Assembly: GCF_000485595.1 (NCBI RefSeq)
Contig: NW_014577180.1
Location: forward strand, 155,455-176,149
DNA from: Priapulus caudatus
Lineage: Eukaryota; Priapulida; Priapulimorpha; Priapulimorphida; Priapulidae
DNA: 20,695 bases
Direction of reading: 5' to 3'
Shown here: positions 1 to 10,048 of the stretch, in pieces
Position numbering within the stretch: position 1 is the stretch's first letter
Layout: each line of letters begins with the position of its first letter
Notes under the pieces: generated by a model
What the model was told of the DNA's origin: nothing
Databases searched by the model: none
Seen by the model: the letters and a program-made list of their open reading frames with translations, nothing else
Program-made: the position numbers and the translations under genes

Positions 1-431
1 ATAATAATGTATCAATCACAACTAAGAAAATGTGTCTGATGAATTTAGTACGTTTTCTTTTTTTAACACGTTTTTTCTTTCTTATATTAAATAATCTCTT
101 ATGCAGAAATCATCAAAGAGAAAGTATGTTTATGAAGTTTAGGAGATATCACTCACATTAGACACTGATTCAAGGAATAAGCTGAGAACACGAGCTGATA
201 TTCACGCAAAGAGGACACTGAGTAACTGATCATCGGTTAATAATGTAATTTTCATTGCAAATTGATGATATATATACACAATATATGATATGACGTGGAC
301 CAACAATAATAAACGCGACCAATTTATTTGTGATCAGCCTCAACACCAAATGATTGGTTTCTGCTTTTTGTTTCCTTGATTTTATGACTGCATGGCAACC
401 CTTTTCGTAATCTTATCACAAACCAAATGCA
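1..431. other. AT-rich unique DNA, no gene seen
   Basis: This stretch has runs of T and A, short TATATA tracts near 270-290 and no open frame of useful length or recognisable motif. It shares no visible similarity with the tandem segment that starts at 645. I see no RNA gene or clear promoter in it. Confidence 0.6.
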
Positions 432-455
432 TGTGTGTGTGTGTGTGTTGTGTGT

Positions 456-494
<39 letters not shown>

Positions 495-496
495 TG
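432..496. repeat. GT microsatellite
   Basis: A (GT)n tract broken by a few TTG and GGT steps. Such single-base phase breaks are typical either of old microsatellites or of indel error in the read consensus. Open frames across it on both strands are Cys-Val or His-Thr artefacts of the dinucleotide. Confidence 0.95.
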
Positions 497-504
497 CAGA
501 GCGT

Positions 505-644
505 GTACAGGGGGGGGGTCCAGGGGATCCGGACTCTCCCCTCCCCTGCTCGCGCAGAAAACGCATCTGAGGGGGTCTAATTTCAAAATTGTTATGGGGG
601 AGGGCCCCCCATACCCCCCCTCCCCCTTTGCGTGCTCGCTACCT
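505..644. repeat. GC-rich dispersed repeat, copy A
   Basis: This stretch shares order and wording with 3278-3400. Both have a GGGGTCC-type block, then CTCGCGCAGAAAACGCA, then a GGGGTCTAATTTCAAAATT block, then a G-rich/C-rich block and GCGTGC. The two copies differ by substitutions and by the lengths of their G and C runs. Being in two separate sites within 3 kb marks it as an interspersed element, not a gene. Its family is not recognised. It abuts the left edge of tandem copy 1, so it may lie at the breakpoint. Confidence 0.75.
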
Positions 645-645
645 G

Positions 646-1579
646 GTGTCCCCCACATTCAAAAGAATTTGCGCGGCCTGTTCTGGGATTTTGAATGTGT
701 CAGAAGATAACCGGTGCCAATGGATATTAGGTGCGACGCCGTCTCTGATAATGGTTACGAAGGGCTCGTAAAAACGATGGTAAAATTAGCAAAAATTAGC
801 AAAAAATATACATACACCAGTAGAAAAATATGGACATTATATAGAATTAGCATAGAAGATGCCCAGGTCAGCTTCAGAAAGACAACCATATTCGACCGCA
901 AATTATGGGGGATGAATATAAATTTTTTATACTTCGTTAACTGTTGACCCCGTAAAACATACGATGATATTTCTATTAGAACTCCCTCGTCTGAAATTAA
1001 TCTATCTGCCCAGTGCAGACCCACTCCTTGAAAAAAATCGTTGAAATATACGTGTGGTGTGTTGCAATCAGGCTGAGAATCAACTTGTGGCAGCCACTGG
1101 GACTATTTAGGACAAGTCTAGAAGAACAAATGTACGTATATATGCTTGAATGAAGTATCGGCGGTACTCTACACGTGGAGCGATCACTCACGACACGATG
1201 ACAGCAAGTGGTAGTAACGCTCGTTACCAGCGCTGTCGCACAACACTTTCTGTTGACACGAAGAGACGAGCCAGTGCTGACGGCGGCTCATGGGACTGAG
1301 AGCTTTGCGTCGCTGACGCTGTCACTACGTAACTACACACTACAGGGGCTTCCAGATTCTCTAGAAGTTGGCTAAGGATTCTCTGCGTATTTATAACGGC
1401 AAATTCCACAGGCGTGGGCGTTGTCGTTTCACTCTCACGCGATCTTGGATGAATTTGAACTTACATGGGCCTATAGGGGGACAGTCAGTAAGAGACGAAG
1501 AACCGACTTCAGCTTGGCTCTGCTAACATGCGCAAAGTGTACTGGGAATTCGACGCAGAACGGCAGTGTTCGGCGTTAT
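646..1579. other. Gene-free left part of copy 1
   Basis: Nearly every block here is repeated at 9105-10048. Short frames occur, including a minus-strand one at 1224-1409 whose centre is also open in copy 2, but they are about 60-85 codons, are interrupted by inter-copy indels and match nothing I know. Confidence 0.6.
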
Positions 1580-1630
1580 CAGAAGTAGATAATAGGGTAT
1601 AATAGGGGGGGTCTCTATTATCTACTTCTG
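1580..1630. repeat. Hairpin 1 (copy 1), 16-bp perfect arms
   Basis: The arms CAGAAGTAGATAATAG (1580-1595) and its exact reverse complement (1615-1630) enclose 19 bases with a run of seven G. The same structure is at 10049-10105 in copy 2. It could be a foldback element, the ends of a tiny excised element, or an RNA stem-loop if transcribed. Confidence 0.9.
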
Positions 1631-1723
1631 ACGTTATTGCACTGGCGAGGCCAATCCAGATGAGACGGGATACTAGAGAAGCGTTGCCGAAAAGAGGTGT
1701 TGATCCGAAGCGCTGAGCGCAGA

Positions 1724-1745
1724 CTTGCGCGCAGTTCCGCGCAAG
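1724..1745. repeat. Hairpin 2 (copy 1), 8-bp arms
   Basis: CTTGCGCG and CGCGCAAG enclose a six-base loop. In copy 2 (about 10199-10221) one arm has an extra G, so the stem there is slightly disturbed. It sits between two longer inverted repeats. Confidence 0.7.
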
Positions 1746-1783
1746 GCGCACGCGACCGCGGAACGTCCTACGACAGTATGCAG

Positions 1784-1847
1784 CGCTGGCAGCTACGGAT
1801 CGTGCGCCGAATGCATAGGGCGGCGCACGGATCATAGCTGGCCAGCG
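1784..1847. repeat. Hairpin 3 (copy 1), about 27-bp arms
   Basis: A left arm beginning CGCTGGCAGCTACGGAT and a right arm ending AGCTGGCCAGCG pair around the loop AATGCATAGGG. In copy 1 several single-base differences disturb the pairing. The copy 2 version (10261-10325) is almost perfect, which suggests that the copy 1 arms contain consensus errors or decay. Confidence 0.88.
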
Positions 1848-3059
1848 AACAGTCGAGAATTTTAGCGGGAATACAATGAAAGAGGCTCGGCTGCATTCAG
1901 CTGGCTGTTCTTTGCAAGTTCAATGAAATATCAATGAAATTGTCAACACCTTCTATTGATATCGTCCTAACTTTTACACAGCTTTATTACACAACAATTT
2001 TTTTTGACACAGCTTTACAGCTAACTTTATTAAATCGTCCTAAGATTAATTGTTTTCTCCGGCCTGCCGGACATTCTATATCATTAGGTAGCCGTAGTTT
2101 TCCACTGTTCCTAATGACTTCTCTGTAATCACTTTCCCTTTATGACACTATTATCTTCATTACAAGGGCATGATAACAGCAGAAATGGTAATTCGTTTTC
2201 TTACAGAGAAACGACACGCGCCGAGCAGCAAAACCAACAATTCCACCATTTGTATGAAATCTCTAGCTACGTGCGTAGTGAAAGGGTTGTGGAATCGCGA
2301 CAACTGCGACTGTGGACTACTAAATCACTGTGTATTTGTGATGCACAAGGCGTGCGGCTATGTGTTGCATGCGTGTTGGACGGTTTGAAGTGAAGTTATT
2401 AGGTCAAATCAAACATTAAGAATATTACTCGTACTGGTACTGAGGTAGGGCTAGTAGTAGTAGTGACAAGTTGTATTTATGAACCATCGTTTTATTATTG
2501 AAACGGTGCAAGTGCGCTGTGACACGTAGGCATAATGAACGCTCACAAAGAATGACAATATATCGTATTATATGTAGCAACTGTATATGGTTGAGCATTG
2601 AACGCTCGTTCAATTGGTGACACAGTGTGTTACAAAGTCAGAGTTACCACATACAACTTCATATGGCTAAGTCACTTTCTATGAAAATAGTATACATGGC
2701 TTCATGACGAGCAGATGTGTCGCACATTCTATATGACAGAACTCCTGGTCAGGCGTGTGGCAGAGGCGAAGGGCTTAGTTTTAGAGCGTATTAAGTGACG
2801 TAATCCTGGCATAACGAACTATTCACAAAGTTGTGAACGCGGTCGTTCGTAGAATCCTAGCATTGCCGATGTAGTAGACTCCAGTGTAGACAGGATTTAT
2901 ATATGGTCGAGTGGCATGATGAACACATCGTAAGAATTGATTGCGACGATGGGCAATTACAGTTAAATTAGGAAATTCCCTAAAATATAGTGATCTATAG
3001 CTCATGCAAACAATTGAAACTAACTGTTAACAAATACATGGTAACAATGTATTGTTAGT
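1848..3059. other. Gene-free part of copy 1
   Basis: The stretch is collinear with 10326-11547. Two overlapping plus-strand frames near 2142-2393 are partly open in copy 2 as well (10622-10873), but the shared reading is about 25 residues at a time and shifts frame at each inter-copy indel. I recognise no protein family. A short CTGGTACTGG and TAGTAGTAG run near 2435-2462 is simple sequence. Confidence 0.6.
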
Positions 3060-3277
3060 ACTGCAGGGCGTCGGAATCGCCGCGGGCGCGCGCGCGTACC
3101 CCGCCGGCGGCACTTTTTCAGGCGCATAAATTTTCCGTAACCAAAGATCTTTTCAATAATTGTAGACCGTGCTTTTGCCGGTAATATATCATGTATATAG
3201 GTGTGTAAATAATCTAGCGCCCTATAGCAGAGACCAGGTCAGATAGAGGTGCAGCGTTCAGCGGCGCGTGTATCAGG

Positions 3278-3400
3278 GGTGCGTCCAGGGGGTCCGCGGA
3301 CCCCTCCCGGCTCGCGCAGAAAACGCACTGGAAGGGGTCTAATTTCAAAATTCTTCGTGGGAGGTCCCCAGACCCCTTCGCGTGCCAAAAAACGTTCTTC
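3278..3400. repeat. GC-rich dispersed repeat, copy B
   Basis: This is a second instance of the element at 505-644, in the same orientation, with the same CTCGCGCAGAAAACGCA core and the same GGGGTCTAATTTCAAAATT block. It lies inside the copy-1-only insertion, so the insertion brought or contains an interspersed element. Confidence 0.78.
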
Positions 3401-4039
3401 AGAATGTGATGAAAACTTCCTAAAAACACGTTGATTCAGAACGTACTGAATAATGTTAACCTAAAAGAAAACATTCCATAACATCACATCCAGCATTCAA
3501 GGAACATAAACTTTGTTTAGCTGGGTATGTCTTACGGTTAGACCCCCCCTTGGTCCAATCCTGTTACACGGCCGCCTGCCAGGTCCACCTTTAGCGTATA
3601 AATTTATGATGCCAAACTCTGGCACACATTCCTCGCTCACCATCTACTCCTGATTCTATGGCAGGCAGAATATATGCGTTGCGGTTTTTTTTTTAAATAA
3701 TTAAGCGTAAATGGTTGCGTAATAACGAAGAGTAGATAAATACATAGTATTTATCTCTCTTGTAAGTATTGAGGGAGGCATGGCTTTGCTCGCGAGTCAG
3801 CTGCGATTCATGACGACATATTAACAGTTCGTTTGTGAGCACCAAGTACATTGTATGCATGTCTTGAATGGGATGTATTTTCGAACGAAGTTTTACCAAA
3901 AGATTATTCACTGTAAGTGAGAAAATTAATTTGGAGTTAAAGCGCAACAAATCCTTGTAACTATATGTATTTTTCTAAAAATTACAGTGAAACTTTTTTT
4001 GTGCTAGAACACAATGCTCAGAATGCCACCAGAGCCACT

Positions 4040-4135
4040 TTGCCTTGTAGATTTAAAATTTCACGGGGGAGGGCATGCCACAGACTCCCCCCCCCTAGTG
4101 GGTGCCTCCGCCTCCCGGGGCTCGCCCTATCACTC
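4040..4135. repeat. GC-rich repeat of related style
   Basis: An AAAATTTCACGGGGGAGGGCATGCC-type block runs into C-rich DNA and then CCCGGGGCTCGCCC. The layout (TTTAAAATTT, a G run, GCATGCC, a C run, GCTCGC) resembles copies A and B in composition, but I cannot align it closely to them. It may belong to a related family. Confidence 0.4.
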
Positions 4136-4316
4136 AAAGCCGCGGCACTATTTTATGCTTCGACGCCTTTGTTGTACGATGTCTCATAAACTGTCTTCTT
4201 TCCACTGTGATTCTGGCTAACACACTAGTTGAAAAAATGCGACAATAAGTTGATGAGGTGATTTAATGACGACACGGAAACAATGCATACGATAGAATAG
4301 GCGTACCTGGCGCGGG

Positions 4317-4424
4317 CGCCGCGGGGCGGGCCCCCCCGCGGGTCCCCCCCGGGGACCGACAAATAAAAAAAAAAAAAAAAAAAAACCATTTCTTTTTTCC
4401 TCCCCCCCCCCCCCCCCCCCCCAA
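4317..4424. repeat. Homopolymer cluster: G/C block, poly-A, poly-C
   Basis: A self-complementary G/C block (about 4317-4357) is followed by 21 consecutive A (4365-4385) and 21 consecutive C (4402-4422). Copy 2 has only ordinary AT-rich sequence at the matching point near 11690. Poly-A beside a GC-rich block could be a short retroposed element, but adjacent long A and C runs are also places where consensus sequence is unreliable. Confidence 0.7.
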
Positions 4425-5764
4425 AATTTTCAAATTTACTAGGTAACTTGAGCAGGAGCAAATCCACTATATATAGGAAATAATACACTATATAACACTA
4501 TACTTGCGTCAGCTCGCCCACAAACGCATGCTATAGCTTGTGGCGCAGCGACGAACAGTCACGGCCTGAGCAGTTCTAGACGCACCCCCGGGTCACAGCC
4601 TATCGCGCGCAGCCGTCGTCACAGCAGGACTTGGACAAGAGTCCAGTGAAAAACCTGATAATAATATGAACCACATTCACAAATAGGCCCTACTCCCGTA
4701 CACCCTGTTACAGTTCCCTGTTTGTCCTCACTGTATATCAACTTCCTTTATCAAAACCTATGTACAAACTAACAGCCGACCCTTCGCACTCGCGGCTGCG
4801 AGTGTGTGCGTCTGACGCTATGCATATAATATAGTATATATGGGATGTGTGTTCTTATTATTTTCAGTTTTTTACTGCACGTCTGTCCAAGTGTCATGTC
4901 GGTCGTGAAAACCCACTAGCCGCTAGACTTGCCAAGCCTAGCCAGATTACGTGCGCGTGCTGTGAGAGGTAGCGTTGTTTGCCCTCCATCCGTGAACATT
5001 TATTTACAAGTAAACTGCAATTAGCGTGCTGCTTCGGCGCGCGAAAAAAGCTGCCCGGCGCGCGGAGATGAATAATTACACACGGCTGCCGCTTATATCC
5101 GACATATAGCCGCCGATCGGTTGTGCAAGCAAAGTTCGTAGCGCAAATGATATGGATCTAACTTCGCAACATAAACTTGTGCCGCGGCCATCTATGGACG
5201 CAATATCGCAGTAGACAAATGTACGACTGATTTAGAGCTGATGGGGGGAAAATAACTACAAGCGTCTGTTGTTTACAAAAACAAAGCGCGCCGAATGCCA
5301 AAATTTTGTGCGATCATGTTCGAGCAGCGGTCTTCCTGCTTGCGGTAGTCAAAGCCCGCTGTCGCAATGGCCACGAACTGCTGAACGCACGGATTATACC
5401 GGCGCCTTTGGCTTTATACTAGGACCGTGCAGCTAAGTAGCTCCTGGATAAAGGCAGCGAATGCGTAAAGATTGCCGCTGCGCGCGGGTTTGCGGCGCCT
5501 TCGCGGCGGATAAGTCGGGCCTGCAGAGTCGTCACAGGATGGGTACGTTAGAAATGTCTACGCCACCGGAGCACTAGATCGCTTGCAGCGGACTACTTAG
5601 CGTAGCTGGGCGCGCGTGTTAAGAAACGGCAATCAGACGTATCTAGGGACGACCTGTGGTATGGCAGCCGTGCCAGGCAGCCCAACAGGTTGCTCGCAAT
5701 ATCCGGTTCATGTCGTTCTACCGTCCTATCTAAACGCGGACACGTGGTTAATAAGGCTCGACGC
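4425..5764. other. Gene-free CpG-rich part of copy 1
   Basis: The stretch is collinear with about 11700-13060 in copy 2. It is rich in CG and GCGC steps, as at 5036-5063 and 5470-5510. No frame, RNA gene or conserved motif persists across the two copies. A single E2F-like GCGCGAAA near 5039 is not kept in copy 2. Confidence 0.55.
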
Positions 5765-6060
5765 CCAGCGTGCACACGACAAGCACTAGCATTCACGGCA
5801 CTACACGACGCACTCACACACGCATCACGCACGCAAGCATACCACGACGCGCACACGACACGTCGGTCGCACCACATATGCGCAAGCATACATAGGCAAC
5901 GACGGACGACACATACAACGCACGCCAGCACGCCAACCAAGCTATACGACGCACGCACGCCGAACGCAAGGCAATACACGGACGCACGAGGCACAAACGA
6001 CAAGCATGACACGCGACGCGATCGCCGAAACAACGAACAGGACGCGAGAACGACAAACAT
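5765..6060. repeat. Degenerate CACG/ACGC simple repeat (copy 1)
   Basis: This is a long tract of CGCA, CACG and ACGA words with imperfect longer periodicity. It creates open frames of 157 codons on the plus strand and 181 on the minus strand, composed mainly of Thr/His/Arg/Ala and Cys/Val/Ala/Arg respectively. Both are artefacts of low complexity. The tract recurs at 13060-13330. Confidence 0.85.
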
Positions 6061-6294
6061 GCAAGCGAGAAAACATCCGCGGAAACGCAGCTTGAATTGC
6101 CGAGCGACGTCGCTTCCTTGTTTACCAGCTCGTAACACAAGGTTTCTATGCGCCAGTAGCTAATTCTACATCGCACAGATGGCTGCGCCAGACGGCAGTA
6201 TTTGATCGCGGAAGGAATAGAGGAGCGTTCGATGGGGCTCGTACCAAAGCAAGTTGTTGCTGGGGAAGTAATGGATATCACAATGCTAACAGTT

Positions 6295-6625
6295 CGCGCG
6301 CACACATACACATCGTGGGCAGCGCACAGCACATGCGGCGCACCAACACACATACACAGCCAACACACACACACCACACGACAAGCACACACGCACTGCA
6401 CCACCGACACAGCACTCACACACACACAACACGTACATTACACACAGCACGCACACACACACACGCGCGCCGCACATACAGCGCGGCCACAAACACAGCG
6501 CGCTGCACACACATTCGGCGCATACACGCACACCGCGAACAACAGTATATACAACGCGCGCGCCACACACAGGCGCATACACGCACACATACGACAACCA
6601 CCCGCACGCATGCGCACATGCAAGG
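6295..6625. repeat. Interrupted CA repeat (copy 1)
   Basis: A (CA)n tract mixed with CG, GC and TA steps. Open frames of 108-203 codons on both strands across it are Thr-His-Ala or Cys-Val-Arg artefacts. The equivalent tract in copy 2 is 13590-13920. Confidence 0.9.
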
Positions 6626-7119
6626 AGTAAGCGAAGGCTGAATAAGTCTGATCGAATCTTGACGAGAAAAATCAATAATTGTACTCAGCCGAGAAAAATG
6701 CTCGAGAAACACTTGCGCGATCGACGCAAGCGCACCTCATACATATACGAACATGAGGCGTGGGCCTACCATTTGCAAACAGCAAGTGGTCGATTTTCGA
6801 ACCTCCTGTCTATATTAAATTCACGAGGCGACAACGCTGCTGGTACATATATTCACAGCCATATGCTGGTTATTAACGCATGCAATACATCGAAGCCAAC
6901 TACGGCAAACGAATTGCTCTCCATAAGGTTACCCGCCAGTTATGGATACACCTAAGGATACGTCTAATGGTACTGTTGGGTGACCGTAACCATTATTATC
7001 CTTTTGGTTTAAGTACCTTCGTACAACCCTGAACCCAATCGTAACTCATCTCGACGCGTTTTATGTGCGGAAAAACGTGCATCTGTAATGAACACGCATG
7101 CTTATGACGGATCCTTGGC
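6626..7119. other. Gene-free spacer between CA tracts (copy 1)
   Basis: A 98-codon plus-strand frame lies at 6659-6955. Copy 2 (13953-14281) opens two different frames across the same DNA because of indels. Only short pieces such as the final GYT agree, and no domain is recognised. I treat it as non-coding. Confidence 0.6.
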
Positions 7120-7257
7120 AACACACGCTCACTCACACTCACACTCAAACTCACCCTCACACACACACATACACACACACACACACACACACCACACACA
7201 AGCACACACCACACACATCACCACACATCATACACACACACAAAACACCCCACAACA

Positions 7258-7317
<60 letters not shown>

Positions 7318-7330
7318 ACATTCACATACT
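7120..7330. repeat. CA microsatellite (copy 1)
   Basis: It starts as CTCACACTCA words, becomes mixed CA/ACC, then pure (CA)n from about 7258 to 7312, then CATACACATTCAC. The pure run is longer than any in the copy 2 tract at 14456-14708. Confidence 0.95.
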
Positions 7331-9104
7331 GCTCGGGTCTATTTCTGTCTGTTGCTTAACCTAGGGTATGCGTAGATTTTTCAATGAAGGCGTTACTATC
7401 GCATGCACCAGAATCCGACTCTCCTTCACGTAGTACGTCCACCGTGTAATCGAAAAAGATTGAAATACTCTAGAGTCTACTTAAAATCAACCGACTATAG
7501 CTTGTATTCAGTCTCATCGAGTCCAAGTCAAAGTGAGTAACGATATCATGCTATCCCTTAGCACACATTAATCGAATTCGGCGCTAGTGCGAAACGGTGT
7601 GCTTCCTAGCTGTTTGCATTTTGCCCGCGCTAGATTGTCTGCGGTAGGTAATTCCCCTTGTTTTTCTTGTGAGGCAAAGGGTTATGGTTGGAATAGTAAG
7701 CGCAAACAAAGCATACACCTTTAGGTAGAATTTGGCAGCGAGCGCAAAAACGCTGTCGGCAATAATTGTTTGTTCTTCGCCTGTTGAAAACTGTACTTGC
7801 TAATGCTTTGCTTTTCCATGGACGTGAGAGATATAGCTGCCATAACCCCGACACTATTTGCAGTAATCGCTTACCGCGTGGCTCCTAAGTAATATAACGA
7901 GCGCGAGATGAGTTCTTTCACAAGCTGCTGCACCGTAGCTTGTTCATTGTCATTATCCCTAGATTAATAAGTTCATCGCACTTAATCATGTTCGCCACCA
8001 GTGACGCCGAAACTGCGCACCGCGGTACTAGTTCTTGTTCGAGGTAATGAAAACAAAAACGCACCAGACATGAATGGTTGGCGAACAGAACCCTGGTGCA
8101 TCATTACTAGATTCATGCTTCCTTCTGCTATCACAGGAAATTATTTTGTTGCGAGATTTTGGCGCCTCGACCGAAGGTGTATATATGTACTATAAGGCGC
8201 TAAGGTTATGGTTACGTTCACGTAGGGCTAAGGTTAAGGTTCACGTAGAGCCATTTATTTCTTCACTAATATTAAACAATTTACATATCGAACGTACGCC
8301 GCTGAGTGTTCGTCGATAACAGCCGGGTAGCCGAATTATAATAATTTTTTCACACATATACGCATGCGGGGAAAGAAAAACACACCCGCATGTGAATACA
8401 CGCACAAACACTGGTAGCGTTCACCGGGTGATTATCACAGGGGCTGGTGATTGTTGTGAAATAATGTGAGCCTTGATGTGACATGCAAGTTTGTGTGAGT
8501 TCTCGACATAATATTATATACATAGTAGTCCTACCTAGCGAATATCCACGTACTAGGTGTATATAACTAACTATCTGACTTATGAGGATCTTTCACATGT
8601 CGAATAGCGATATTCTTGCGTAATGAGTATGCATGTCGGATGTGAAAGGGCCGCACTCACAGCACAGCTATCACAATCTAATCCTGCAGAGTTGTATTCG
8701 TTTGTCATCTTTGAGTCTGTCCGACATGACACTTGCTGCTGTCAGCAATATTTAGTGCTTTCGGTGGTTCAGGTGATTACCGAAATGTGACGAATGTGTT
8801 TTAGCAGTGATGTGCGAGATATCGAACCCAGACCGTCACGCTACTGCCCACCCCTCCCCTAGTATATCAGTCACGAATGATGCATGTCTCACCCGTCGCA
8901 ATTCCATTGGCCAACTCCCGCTGATCGGGAAATGCCACGCGGTCAACGTTCACGAGAGGTGGCGCTGTCTGTAGAACGGCGCGCGGGAAAATTACCTTCA
9001 TTATTACAGGTGGCTGTCACTAATTTGAAACAGCTTGACCGTGGTGTCTATATATTTGCCGCTCGACGTGTCAAGCGTACGTGTATAAGCAGATTATATA
9101 TATA
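7331..9104. other. Gene-free right part of copy 1
   Basis: The stretch is collinear with about 14709-16575. From about 8440 to 8960 the two copies agree far better than elsewhere, with few indels. A short GGTTAAGGTT-type imperfect tandem lies at 8204-8245. A minus-strand frame at 7630-7854 contains a Cys-rich stretch partly shared with copy 2 (see findings). No gene is supported. Confidence 0.6.
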
Positions 9105-10048
9105 GGTGTCCCCCCCACATTTCAAAATGAATTTGCGCGCCTGTTGGCTGGGATTTTGAATGTGTCACGAAGATAACCGGGTGCCAATGGATATAGTGCG
9201 ACGCCGTCTCTGATAATGGCTTACGAAGGGCCTCGTAAAAACGATGGTAAAATTAGCAAAATTAGCAAAAAATATACATACACCAGTAGAAAATATGGAC
9301 ATTATATAGAATTAGCATAGAAGATGCCCAGGTCAGCTTTCAGAAAGACAACCATATTCGACCGCAAATTATGGGGGATGAATAAATATTTTTTTACTTC
9401 GTTAACTGTTGACCCCGTAAAAATACGATGATATTTCTATTAGAACTCCCTCGTCTGAAATTATCTATCTGCCCCATGCAGACCCACTCCTTGAAAAAAA
9501 TCGTTGAAAATATACGTGTGGTGTGTTTGCAATCAGGCTGAGAATCAACTTGTGGCAGCCACTGGGACTTTTAGGACAAGTCTAGAAGAACAATGTACGT
9601 ATATATGCTTGAATGAAGTATCGGCGGTACTCTACACGTTGGAGCGATCACTCACGACACGATGACAGCAAGTGTAGTAACCTCGTTACCAGCGCTGTCG
9701 CAACCCTTTCTTGTTGACACGAAGAGACGAGCCAGTGCTGACGGCGGCTCATGGGGGACTGAGAGCTTTGCGTCGCTGACGCTGTCACTACGTAACTACA
9801 CACTACAGGGGCTTCCAGATTCTCTAGAAGTTGGCTAAGATTCTCTGCGTATTTATAACGGCAAATTCCCACAGGCGTGGGCGTTGTCGTTTCACTCTCC
9901 ACGCGATCTTGGATGAATTTGAACTACTTACATGGGCCTATAGGGGGACAGTCAGTAAGAGACGAAGAACCGACTCAGCTTGGCTCTGCTAACATGCGGC
10001 AAAGTGTACTGGGAATTCGACGCAGAACGGGCAGTTGTTCGGCGTTAT

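Larger units (their letters stand above)
3060..4185. repeat. Copy-1-specific insertion, about 1.1 kb
   Basis: Copies 1 and 2 agree up to about 3057 (copy 2 about 11546) and again from about 4187 (copy 2 about 11568, at CTGTCTT). In between, copy 1 has about 1.1 kb and copy 2 about 20 bases. The block holds a CpG-rich start (3065-3112), dispersed repeat copy B (3278-3400), an AT-rich middle and another GC-rich repeat (about 4040-4135). No terminal inverted repeat or clean target duplication is visible, so its nature is unknown. Either insertion in copy 1 or deletion in copy 2 fits. Confidence 0.75.
645..9104 (+). repeat. Large tandem segment, copy 1
   Basis: The segment begins at GGTGTCCCCC and ends in a short TATATATA tract immediately before the same GGTGTC motif recurs at 9105. 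Landmarks recur in order in copy 2: the AAAAATTAGC block near 790 and 9255, the hairpins at 1580 and 10049, GTTAACAAATACATGGTAAC near 3025 and 11513, the CA tracts at 7120 and 14456, and GGTGGCGCTGTCTGTAGAAC near 8959 and 16439. Copy 1 is about 1 kb longer because of two blocks absent from copy 2. No intact coding region is supported. It could be a real segmental duplication or an assembly or haplotype artefact; the sequence alone does not decide. Confidence 0.92.

Noticed and set aside
432-496. CRISPR-like spaced repeats in the simple-sequence tracts
   Set aside because: The repeats are dinucleotides without spacers or constant repeat units, and the genome appears eukaryotic.
5036-5050. E2F-like site in the CpG-rich part of copy 1
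   Set aside because: The motif is not kept in copy 2, and single short matches in GC-rich DNA are common by chance.
5593-6675. Open frames of 98-203 codons on both strands in the CACG and CA tracts
   Set aside because: They exist on both strands at once, are low complexity and change frame in copy 2 at each indel.
7088-7375. His-Thr rich frames that look like a histidine-rich protein
   Set aside because: They are the translation of the CA microsatellite, and the frame is not kept in copy 2.
8204-8245. Telomere-like GGTTAAGGTT array
   Set aside because: Only two imperfect units are present, with no array of a telomere hexamer.
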